A stretch of 64,000 bases of DNA, taken from contig NW_023998422.1 of NCBI RefSeq assembly GCF_014805625.2, positions 4,088,551-4,152,550 on the forward strand. Direction: 5' to 3'. Each line of letters opens with the position of its first letter. Position 1 is the stretch's first letter. The notes beneath the pieces are model-generated. The model saw only the letters and a list, made by a program, of their open reading frames with translations. It made no database searches and was not told the origin of the DNA. This DNA comes from Glossina fuscipes (Eukaryota > Arthropoda > Insecta > Diptera > Glossinidae). Below are positions 23,263 through 34,115 of the stretch, piece by piece. The position numbers and the translations under genes were made by a program.

Positions 23263-23680
23263 ATGTTCATTCTCCTTCTCTCTTTCTCGTGTTTATTGAC
23301 GACCTATCCACTCGTTTGCAGACGACATTACCTTTTGTCGCTCGTATTCCTTCAGCGAGAGAGAACGCAGCAACGAGATACGGAGCAAACGCTACGCGAT
23401 GAAGATCAAAGGGTAAGGTTTAAAGCGGCCAAAGCTCATAGCTGGCTTCTAATGCTCAGGAAAAGTGATGAACAACTCCTCCCTTTTGGTGGTAGCAACG
23501 TAGAAGAGTCGGCAAATCTTGATGCTATGGGTATGAGAAGACGGTAACGATGTCCATTGTATAGAATACGTGTTCGAAGTGGCGAGAAAAGCAGCCAAAG
23601 GCTTCGATTTTTAAAGTGGTGCAAAAAAAACTTCATTTCACGTCACCCATATCTGGCCAACCCATCCAGAATAACTCGCT
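23263..23680 (+). pseudogene. jockey-clade non-LTR reverse transcriptase remnant
   Basis: TTTGCAGACGAC at 23315-23326 encodes FADD, the reverse transcriptase active-site motif, followed in frame by ITFCRSYSF. After a frameshift the text continues RVRFKAAKAHSWLLM, LPFGGSNVEESANLDAMGM, and in another frame HVFEVARKAAKG-like residues. This is the order seen downstream of the FADD box in jockey-type elements of insects. Stops (for example TGA just before RPIHS) and frameshifts show that it is dead. The 5' end, endonuclease and 3' tail are not recognisable. The 3' limit is approximate. Confidence 0.7.
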
Positions 23681-25289
23681 GCCGCAGTTTGCTCTGATAT
23701 TTCAAATTTCGTGTCGTGTATTTTTTTAATCGTTTCTTATGGCGATGACAACGTTTTATTATAGAGATCGAGAGGCTTTCTTTAGTCCGTTTTGATCTAT
23801 TCCCATTCAAAGACAAGCCTTTAACCTTAACAGAGCCCGTCGAGTCTTTGAGTCTCATGTGAACTTTACTCCCACATAACTTGGTTATTTCAAGACTAGG
23901 AAAAAGGTATTCTATTCGAACTCTATCACGACGAAGCCTCACAGGCTCAGAGCTACAAACCCACCCCATGTCTTGGACATTGATTCATTGGACTAGATAT
24001 GCATTGAGGAACTGTGTATACCATTTTAGAACAACACGAGACACAAAACTTACGCAGAGCTGCAATGCTTCCATCGTGTCGGTGAAGCCGTTGGTTTGAA
24101 ATAACGCAGAAATATCAGAGATTCTTGCACGCAAGATGGTGTTGAAAATAACGTAACAAGACTAAAGGTTGCGCCTGCAGGACAAGATAAAGCGAGAAAA
24201 TCTCTGCTATCTAGGTTTTTGCTCTCTACCTAGAAACTTCAACAGACACACGCATATTCTACAAAAATGGCAATAATCAGCCATGCCCACTCAAAGTTAT
24301 AGAGCAAAAAATTTCATTGTTCTAGGTATGTTCTTAGTGCTTTTTCAGAGAAAGATGGTGAAAACTAAAAATGTTGATTCCATTCCTACTATCTATGTTG
24401 CATTTTTTTTTATGCCCATGAGGTTCATCGTGATACAATTTGCTATAAAAACACGCGGCCCGATTAAAGTTAATGCTAATGCAATTTTTCCTCTTTCAAA
24501 AGAAGCGAACAGTGAAATGTAGTCCATTCACCTTCATGCGCCCTTGCATAGAATACCTATGTTTACAAAGCTTGTTAGTCTTACCGTGCCGTCACATATT
24601 TATAGCGAAAATATTGTCAGAAAGCAGAAAATTTGCTCTTTTTAATCTTATAATCAATTTGAACGCATTATATGGGAATGCCACTGCAACTATTTTTTGA
24701 ATATTTTACAAGTTTTTTTTTAATGAACTTTACAACTACTCGTACAATTGCTCTTTTGTGATCATTATTGTAATTGAGAGGTATTGTGTATGCCATTACT
24801 GTATAATTTCTATTTATGAAATGATTATGCGTTTAGTGCATTAATACGCAAAGCAAAGCAAAAGTGAATTGGAATATATTCGCAGAGAAGAAAGGAGCCC
24901 TTTATGGATGAGTGCAGAAATTGCAAAAAATAAAATGAAAAATCGTAATTTTAATTTTACGAGTCACTCAGGCGTGTGGCTGTTTACATATTTAACACGC
25001 TTACCACAAATGCTTTTTTCTTACAAAAGAAGTAAAAAAAAAAAAAATAAATAAAAGGCAGAGAATCATATTTGTATAAAATATTTTCTTTTTTTAGTTT
25101 TTTTTTTTTGTTGTTTTTCTTTTATATTTTATACAAATCATCTGCGCTGCAAATAAATTACGTGCACCCTCAACGAAAAGTACCGAGATTAGTCAACGGT
25201 TGCTAAAAGCATTCCAGCTAGTTTCTCAGACTTTATTTGGGAACAAAAATTTTGCAAAAAAAAATCGTTGTCTAAAGCTCTGCTTCTCT

Positions 25290-25620
25290 GTTTGCAGCCA
25301 TTGAGCTTGGATAGCCGAATAGAACTGCGACTACCAAGTTAGTCTTTGCTGAATTTACTTTGATCGTAGGTATAGTGCTCAGTCGGTAAAGACATACCAT
25401 TTACCGATTGGGCGCACACACTCCACTAGGCTGCAGGCAAATTTCCTTTATTACTACAGTGAATGCTGGGTCGGTAAAAGTATAAGACTTATTCACTTGG
25501 GTACGATCAGTCCCTATCTCTTCGTCTTCTCTCACTTGTTTGACGATTAAAATACATATTCGGTAGTGGCAGCGGAGGAGGGCCTCTAGGGCGCATTGTT
25601 TGGCTCGTCTTGATCAATTG
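25290..25620 (+). repeat. SINE-like family B, copy B5 (possibly partly duplicated)
   Basis: Contains 'gatagccgaatagaactgcg' (A-box-like), 'gatcgtaggtatagtgctca', 'gtcggtaaag...tttaccgattgggcg' and then a second, weaker body with 'gggtcggtaaaagtataaga' and 'ccctatctcttcgtcttctc'. Confidence 0.6.
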
Positions 25621-27762
25621 CCAACGTAATTAGTTTTGCGGAAAATATCTTAGAACGATAAGATGCCTCATGGAAATATTATTCATTATCTTCGTTAATA
25701 GTTTTCAATTAGCTTGGCTCTTCCGCGAGATGTTTCGTCGAAAAAAAGAGACCGCAACTGCCAGCGTGTCACACTTTCCGACTGCATTGCATAGTTTTAC
25801 GGTTCCTTTCTCTTCACATGATTTCCATTTAAACAAGTACATGTTTGGAAAGCGAACGCAAGGCGATAGTGGTAATTTTTTTGTCACTCGATAAGACAGT
25901 CGGGCAAGTTTAAATAGACACTATTTAAATTTATTGAATTGATCGACCTATTGCTTTAACAATTCCGGATACTTTTTTGACGCGTAATCGATCAACTTAT
26001 CGTTTTCACTATTCCCAATACTTTTCTGACGCCGCATATAATCGATTAACTTATTGTTTTCACAACTCCCAACACTTTTTTGACACCATATTTAAACAAT
26101 TGCTTAATAGACATATTCTGAGGCTTAGCAATAATTTGCATAGCTGCGTCAGTTGCTTTTTTTTTTCTTTTTTTTTTTTTTTAAATAATTTATTAAACAA
26201 TAAAAATGAGAAACTGGGTTAGTTTTATTGTAACAATAAAGTAAAATTATGCATATTTTGCAAAGTTGCGCTAACCTTGATCCATAAAGAGTAACAAAAT
26301 TGTTTAACCAGTTGTTTTCATATTTGTCTAAATTGTTTATTTTATTTAATTCTAATTTAGTTTTTCCTTTTCCTTCACACTCGCTTCAACATTCACATGC
26401 TGCTGCTTAAAAGGGAAACGCACATCAAACACACTAAATGATTATAGTAATCATGTAATTAGAGGCTCAGTAGCGAAAAAAAAAAAAGTTATTTTATACA
26501 CCAACTGATTCAGACACATTTCTCTCTTTAAGAAAAAAAGCAAAAAAAAAAAAAAAAGAAAAAGAATCATTAACATTTTTGAGCAACTCATCTAGAAAGC
26601 AATTGTCTCAACTACATAATGCGAATGTCGTTGACAATGATGATAATGAGCGTATTTTTTTCTTTTCTTTTTTTACGTACGTACTACTCCGCAACAGTTA
26701 TTGTTTTAATGGTGAGATAATCAGTTTCCTTTTTCACACAATTACAAATTGCTATAGAGACATATTTCAAGTAAAAATACAATTTTCAAAAAAATGTTTG
26801 AGAAGAAAGATTGAAAAAGTATTTCACTTTGTCCGGTTCATACTGCCCATAAACTTGAATTGAATGAATACTTTAAGCTTCTTGGTATGTTGTAAAAAAA
26901 CTTAAAATCCAGTAAATTTTTAAATCGGAATATCATTTATTATTACCTAATGTCGAAAGGGGAAATCAAAGGAGATTACTGAGAAGATTATCTCGTCATA
27001 CTGTAGACAAAACTATCGGAGTAATCATTGACCATATTTTGCTATGACATAAGGCTGGATAACGCTCAAAATTCATGACCGATTTCCTTTTACCGCCATT
27101 TGTGCAATCGATAACTTGCATCCCCTCAGTTAGTAATACAATCCTGAAACCAAGCTGGAGTATAAGGTATAAAAGTGGGCGAATGATCAAAACCTACCCG
27201 GCTGGGCGAGGGAGACCTACCTGCACTTTTGATTATTTAATTTGCTTGCGTTCGAGGTCAGCGCAGCTATAACGATGCTCTCCGAAGGGCCATACCCAGC
27301 AGTGAGGCAGTCTGTTAAATTTAAACTTTGCCTATCTCGGCCCACCTTTGATTGGCTTTTCGGTTGTTCGTCGTTATTATGCAACATGTCACAGTAATTC
27401 TTGCATTCGAATTATCTATTCATATCCTGCATTGCATCTGCGGGTTTTAATGTACAAAGAGCAGGTATGAATACAACAATGTCAGAAGCCCGGTCATACG
27501 CCTACCTCCTATAATTGCGCCCATAATAGACGACAAGCTATACTTTGCGCTCTATAAAAGATACCGAAAGTAGCCACACCCGACTCAAAGGAATATTTTG
27601 CAATTCGCATATGCTAGTTAGAAACGCGTAGCCGTAGAAAACTTCTCGAAACTATTTTATTATTGTTATAATCCAACAGATTGTTATTACCCAACAGAAA
27701 TAAATTGTAAGTCTAAAAGAAAGGTGAGCTCTAGCAGCTAAGGCTATCGGCCCTCTCTCATA

Positions 27763-28558
27763 TACGAGGTGTGTTCAAGAAAGAATGACATTTTATTCTT
27801 CTGGAAAACATCTATTTATTCTTCGAAACCTATTTTACCAAAACAATCTCCCTTAGACATGATTCACTTGTGTCAGCGTTTTTTCAACTCTCGATGAACT
27901 TTTTTTGGTTTAACCTTAAACTGGCAATGCGGCCTTTATCTTCTTAATCGTCGTAAGTGAAGCAAAGTAACTGGGCGGAACTACACATGTGACCGAGCTT
28001 GGCGTGCTTTTGGCGGTCTTGACCCTTCTGGCCGTTTCCATCGGGATGAGTTTGCCATGATATGCGGTGCTTGCGTGACGGGTCGTTTGGCCAAAATTTA
28101 GCAATTTTGGAAAAAACCTTCGTTGCCACACAGCATAAGCCAAACGATATGCCGACAACTTCAGCAATTTCTCCCAGAGTAATGCGACTACTCTTCATAA
28201 CAATTTCCTTCACTGTTTCAACGCTTTCATCGGTTGTTCACATGCTGGGTTGTCTTTAACATCTTCTCGGCCTTCTATGAAGCACACCCAAGGCACATTC
28301 AAAATTTTAAGCGAACGGGAGCACTTAAAATTATTCTTTTCGCAAAAATTTAATAAAGATTCTCCGATCCGTGTTCTTTTTCGCAAACATACAATCGCCA
28401 AACATGTGAAAATAACTCAAACCTAAGTCAAAAAGTGCAAACTGGCTGATGATAATGTCAAAAGATGTTGGGGACATGTGTCGGAAATCGTATGTTACAT
28501 TACATAGCCCACAAAATTCGAAAGGTCATTTTTGTTTTTTTTTTGAACACACCTCGTA
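27763..28558 (-). mobile_element. internally deleted mariner element with intact ends
   Basis: Perfect 18-bp inverted repeats TATACGAGGTGTGTTCAA at 27761-27778 and 28543-28560, with the outer TA as target duplication. The minus strand carries broken transposase pieces in order: EGREDVKDNP (mariner DNA-binding region), SRITLGEIAEVVGIS (second helix-turn-helix), the adjoining FFPKLLNFGQ region, then C-terminal-like residues close to the left end. The catalytic core is missing, and at about 796 bp the element is much shorter than the usual ~1.3 kb. Non-autonomous and dead as a coding unit. Confidence 0.85.
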
Positions 28559-29531
28559 TAATTTATTTGCTTAAAGAATAATTTTTATTCAAAAATTATA
28601 CAATTTGTGTAATAAAATTTTTTTTCACTATGAAGTACGAACGGGTTACTCTTACTTGCACAAAAGGAAACAGAGAATAATTTGTGATTAAATTAAAAGC
28701 AAAAGGAAAATACAAAGAAAAAAAGAAAACGTGGCACGCTATGCAATGTGGCAACGGAATGTGTGGGCTTTGTTTGCAAACCTACTTAGGTGAAGATATC
28801 TATAAAAGTCATTAATAAATACACTTTTCCTAAACTTGGCGAAATTCGTTTTTTGAAATTTTCAGTTTGTCGAACTGAAAACGATACTGAGATTTACTTC
28901 CAGTTAAAGTCAATGAATAAACAGTCAGTCAGTCCGTCTGTCACTTTGTGTCACACTGATTTATACTTTCATTGCAAATTTGTTTTTGCTTTTAGTTAAC
29001 GCGAAAAAACATGTTTTCGTCGACGCACGCAATATTGTCATTAGATAGGTATCAACAAAAACTGCAATTGATGTAGGAAAGCCTCTAACAACACTCGCTC
29101 ACTTAAGTGACAAAAACATAAAAAAAAACATAATAAAAAAAAAAAATTTTTAAATTAAAAAAACATAAACAAGTGCTTTGTAGAATACAAAACAACTCTA
29201 TAGAGCAAGTAAATCGATTTGTCCTGCAAGTTGACGGTGCGCTGTCTATAAACAATTTGTTAACATAGTTTACGTTATTTGGTCTATAGTTTAACTTACA
29301 TGTAATTTTCATCGTGTAGTAAAGGAAAAAGTATTTAATTTTCTTTCCTCCTACCCTCCAAAACCCTTTTAAAAGAAACCTCGAAATACTGTTAAATATG
29401 TTTGTGATTTTAATTGTTCTACACAAATACACACAAACACTTACAAACAAGCAAGAAGAAGATATAAAACTAATACATTATCTATTGCAAGATAATAGAA
29501 AAACTAGAAAGCCTATTAATTGTGGAAAAAG

Positions 29532-29555
29532 CAACAACAACAACAACAACAACAA
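29532..29555. repeat. (CAA)n microsatellite
   Basis: Eight CAA units followed by AAT units. Confidence 0.85.
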
Positions 29556-29737
29556 TAATAATTACATATATTCCTGTTTTACTCTTTTTCTCTGTTTTTT
29601 TTTTTTTTTCTTTTTTTCGTTCGTTTATTTTTAAGAAATTTTGCAATCACACTGAGCAGTAACTTCCAATAGCCCACTAACATCCTACACGATATATACG
29701 AGGTTTTTGTTTTCCAATAAATTTCGAGTTGTGTTGT

Positions 29738-29871
29738 ACACGTTATCTTTTCTTNNNNNNNNNNNNNNNNNNNNNNNNNNNNNNNNNNNNNNNNNNNNNN
29801 NNNNNNNNNNNNNNNNNNNNNNNNNNNNNNNNNNNNNNNNNNNNNNNNNNNNNNACACGTTATCTTTTCTT
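29738..29871. other. assembly gap of 100 N with duplicated 17-bp edges
   Basis: N run at 29755-29854. The 17 bases ACACGTTATCTTTTCTT stand immediately before the gap (29738-29754) and immediately after it (29855-29871), so the two contig ends probably overlap and the gap may be spurious. Confidence 0.95.
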
Positions 29872-29943
29872 CCTTTTTCTCTCTGCATATCACAACCGTT
29901 CGTTCGCTCGTTCATTCATGATATGTTCAACACTTCGATACGA

Positions 29944-29944
<1 letters not shown>

Positions 29945-29985
<41 letters not shown>
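29945..29985. repeat. poly-A tract, about 41 bases
   Basis: Uninterrupted A run close to the gap. Length is probably unreliable in the assembly. Confidence 0.85.
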
Positions 29986-29990
<5 letters not shown>

Positions 29991-32204
29991 CTATAGATTT
30001 TTTATATCCACCATTAAAAAAAGTGGTAATATATTGAGTTTACTTTTCTATATGCGACGATCGAGAAAATATGTGCCTCAGGATGAGTTTTCAAGAGCTA
30101 TAAAAAGTTGGAAAAAAAGCGCGTTGAAAAGCTTGGTAAAGTTTTACTTGATTTCAAGTTCAAGTTTGAAACTAAGTTAATTACCCCCAGAAGCGTTAGT
30201 ATACAAAATCAACCTTAAGACAGAGAGAGAGAGTGAGGAGGAGAGAAATTATTGTTTGTTTCAATCACATCACCTAACATGAAAAGTAAAGTCAATAAAG
30301 TCAAAGACGTATCTAGTGTTAACAGGAGAAGCACGGATAGCCGTCAATTTAACGGTTAACTTTTGTGAATCGTGCATTGACGTAAGGGGAAAATAAATGG
30401 GAAATAAACTGGAATTAAAATTTTTTCGCTGTAGACGTATTCGGGACCGTTTTCGCACCACCTGCATGCCAGCAGGGGGTTCTTTTGAACATTCGGGCGG
30501 CAGCTTTTCAGATATATATACATGGGTTCGAAAGTTGTAGGCGAAAATTTGAAAAAACTGTCGTTGTTTACCGAGTTTCTTCTGCATTGTGAGCGTGTCT
30601 GGAAACAGTTTGTAACCACTATTTAAACCTGTGCTCTTAATCGATAAGGAAATGTTTATGCCAAACTCCGCCGTTGTCACGATTCGCAAAATTGACCGGT
30701 TTTGGTAGAAAGAGTTGTTCAACCTCGGCGTACAAAAAAGAAGAGCAAATGTAGAGCATATATACCTTTCCATTACAATAAAAAAAAAGGGCGTGTCCCA
30801 GAAAAAATGGGTAGATATCGATTTCCCTATGCCGAATTTTTAAAATCAAAAACTTGTCAGATTGACAGGTAAGTCTAGCGCTAAACCAACAGTGATTGAA
30901 ATGTTATCATAATTTCCCAAGATTTTTCTACTCAAACGATTAGTTTAGCGTTTCCAGGTAAGAATTATTTTAATGATCCAAAGTTGGACAGTGCAATGTT
31001 TACCATTTGAGTGGGTCAGTATCACGTTTAGGTCTGACATTGATTAAAAAACGATATAAGAAGCCAGCGCCGATTATAGGTTTGAGTACGCCGTCTAGAG
31101 TAAAAGCAAAAGGAAATTCTCGACGCGATCACTGAAAGGAAATTCTAAGCCAACTTTGGAATCAATGCCTTTGTTTCTAGCGTCATGAAATATGTGGACG
31201 ATTTGCCTTAGTTGCCGCCTAATGAGACTATCTCGATAGGACGCACCCTATACCTTTAAGTCCGTATGTCAGATGTGATTTTTTCTTCATTGCATAGAAG
31301 GCGAACAGTTAGAAAAAATTAGGGGATTAGAGGGGAAAGCTTTTAAATACATCATAGGTCAATGAGCATTTCGAAACCGCTTCTCTAAACAAATAGAAAA
31401 GATAGAAGGGTAAAATATCTTCAAAACTGGAATGCCTCAATAACCGATATCGGTGAGTAATTCCTCATAAAATGGCATCGCATCCTTCGCCATTGATTTT
31501 TTTTCATCCCACAATTTATTGCTTTTATGTAAAGCATATCCGAAATTCGTTGCGAAATGCTTATATGTTAAATAGTTTATTAGTTAGTTGAAGTCGATTT
31601 TTTTTTTTTTTTCTTTCAAAAGGAAACTGGTTTTTACTCTAAATAATCATTGAATTTTTTCTGTTTTTAGGTTAGTTTCAAAGTTGATAATATTAAGAGA
31701 TTTTTGCATTAAAGCGAACGAAAGGTTAAATTTTCTAAACAAAATTATTGATGATGCTGAGCTTGTTGGCATATTGGCATGTTTTTAAGATTCGGGTCAG
31801 GTCATTGCAATAATTTAATCGTAATTATGATCATAAATTAGGAACAGTTAATGAAAATATTAAGAAAAGCTCTTGCGTTAAGCTAATGGAAGCAATAAAA
31901 TAAATGAAAATTCATGATATTTTTGCCTTATATATGTGTTCATAATAGTTAGCTAAATAGGAATTGGTTTTTCTTTTTTATATACGCTACCGCGCGGAGG
32001 ATGTGGGTATAATAATAATTTTATCTCAAATTATTTATTTATCTAATTTATTTACACATGGATGGATGTCGTGGAAAAGCAATACGAATAATGATTAAAT
32101 ATGCTTGAATGCATATAAAAATTGATTATGCAACAAACATTTCTTTAATAACCGAACTACCGTTTTAAAATCGTGGCGGATATATGAGTATCTATTTATT
32201 GTCC

Positions 32205-32635
32205 ACGTGTGGTGCAATTATGTATTGAGCTTGTGCGGGTGTCCGCAATACCCAGAAAGACTGATATGCACCTTTTCTTATAGCAATCGATTTATACCTG
32301 TCTGTCCGTCTGTCCGCCTTGTTTTCCTGGTTTCAATCTACAGATATTTCGACGAAATTTGTTAGACCAATGTGTGTTGGTCCAAACACTGGGACCCATC
32401 AATTCAGAATCACTTCCCAAGTTGATGTAAACTTGTCTGTCCGTCTTGTTTTCCCTTGGCTGATATACAGATCATAATTTTTCAGATATTTTGATGAAAT
32501 ATAATATACCTACGTGTTTTGGCCTAAGAAGAGAAACGCTATAAAGATGGTTCGGGTTAGACCACTTCCCATACAAAATCTTATTTTAATGGTAAGTGGG
32601 GCGTAAGGTGTTTAATAGTAGGCCTCGTACTTAAT
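32205..32635 (-). repeat. MITE-like dispersed repeat, copy C9
   Basis: Long minus-strand copy with two CTGTCCGTC cores (near 32300 and 32430), 'ttttcagatattttgatgaa' and the terminal GTAAGGTGTTTAATAGTAGG. The doubled core suggests one copy nested in another. Confidence 0.65.
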
Positions 32636-33471
32636 TTTGGAACGCATAGATGCAGAAAAGTTTCCGATTTTGATCAAACATTTCCACAGACCACAAGGGA
32701 AAAATTTTGTAGGAACTGAAACCGTTTATTTCTAGTAAATTCTATCCACCTAAGGAATAATTCCGTTGCAAGAGTCCACACAGAGATGAGAGCAAAGACA
32801 ATAGGAGAATAATAAGATTAGGTATAAAAAAATTTGTTTGTTTTTTGTAATATTAAAAAGTGGCCACACCGCAGTTACATCTTGTGGCGAAACTTTAATC
32901 GCAGGTGACATTGTAAATGAGAATAAAATGTCGATATCGAAGTCTCGCTCTCAAAGTCGACTACTAACGTTAGCTTAGCGCGAGTGGATGCGCGAACACC
33001 GATGGCTGCGTCCTGTGTACATTGTCCCACACTTCAGAAAACTATCAACACGCTCGGACAAATTATGAGAGATCCTCCAAAAAGCCGAACACAAGTCAGG
33101 TTAACGCAAGTGCATACCGCATTATACCCTTTATTAAGGGTTATGATCAATATTTGCAATACAAATATTACCGCTTAACATCGAGGTAATAGAATACCTG
33201 GAATGTGGAATATACAACGACTTTCGCTATTCTCGCATAACATTCTCAATCCGTAAGATTAATCAAAACTATGTCTGTCTGCTGATCATAATAATAACTT
33301 CTTCTGCATTTTCTTGCTTTTGCTTAGAAGCGATATTAACTTTTATATTTCGCTTCTTAGACTAGTCAATAATTTATGTGAATTTTGTTTTTGTTTTTCT
33401 TTTCATAATGCAGTGAAAAAGGCAAAGCTCAAGCAAGCTCTTCACAACAAACTCGGTCGGTATATATTATT

Positions 33472-33509
<38 letters not shown>

Positions 33510-34016
33510 GACTTGAACGAATTCCCACAAGATGTGAAGAACAAGCAAAATGGGGCCCATGTTAAAATATGTCGTGACTTCTTTTATTGTTGTTCATTGC
33601 AGTTCAAAATAAATATTTTGCAAGCCATGAATTTCAAATCGCTAGAACTACTGCTTACTTATTACCTTGCATTAATTTTAATTAAAAAAGTAAGTCATTT
33701 TCCTTCTTCCTATGGCTAGCATTTGTTATAAAATTTTGCAAAATAAAAAAAATAAATTCGTTTTTTTTTTTCTTTTATCACATTGCCTTACCTACCGGCT
33801 TGGCTTCTCTTGCTTTTTTGTTCGTTTGACAAACGATAATAATTGTTAGTTCATGGCTTTATATTATATAGTCTTTATGGCTTTAAAGTATGTCTTGATT
33901 GTATAACTCTTGCAATTGTCTTTCAATCCAGTTTAAAAGAAACTGTTCAACGTTTTATTAATGCCACTCTGTGTTTAAAAATGAAAAGAAAAACAAAACA
34001 CTTTAGTTCATTTTAA

Positions 34017-34021
34017 TTTTT

Positions 34022-34052
<31 letters not shown>

Positions 34053-34056
34053 TTTT
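34017..34056. repeat. (TTTA)n microsatellite
   Basis: Nine or so TTTA units. Confidence 0.9.
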
Positions 34057-34089
34057 TTTTATCATTTTTCTCCCCTTTACCGATGCTCA

Positions 34090-34115
34090 TACTACTACTA
34101 CTACTGCTACTACTA
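34090..34115. repeat. (ACT)n microsatellite
   Basis: ACT trinucleotide repeats with one GCT interruption. Confidence 0.85.

Larger units (their letters stand above)
16650..27760. other. exon-poor interval between ppk B and the 27.8-kb mariner
   Basis: No coding exon recognised. Contents listed separately: MITE-like copies (17005-17365, 22415-22705), SINE-like B copies (17790-18000, 20130-20240, 25290-25620) and a jockey-type RT remnant (about 23.3-23.7 kb). A locally GC-richer stretch near 27190-27370 has no recognised identity. Confidence 0.5.

Noticed and set aside
23315..23412. TTTGCAG|AC...AAAGG|GTAAGG looked like a coding exon.
   Set aside because: The TTTGCAGAC is the FADD codon string of a reverse transcriptase, and the downstream text matches the same retroposon in a shifted frame.
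23643..23969. 108-codon minus-strand frame with basic residues.
   Set aside because: Antisense to the decayed retroposon; no domain.
30270..30773. 167-codon minus-strand open frame.
   Set aside because: No recognisable domain, overlapping alternative frames, no splice context and no homologous look. Probably chance, though it is the longest frame outside the two gene families.
33473..33565. Lys-rich frame from a poly-A tract.
   Set aside because: Translation of a homopolymer.
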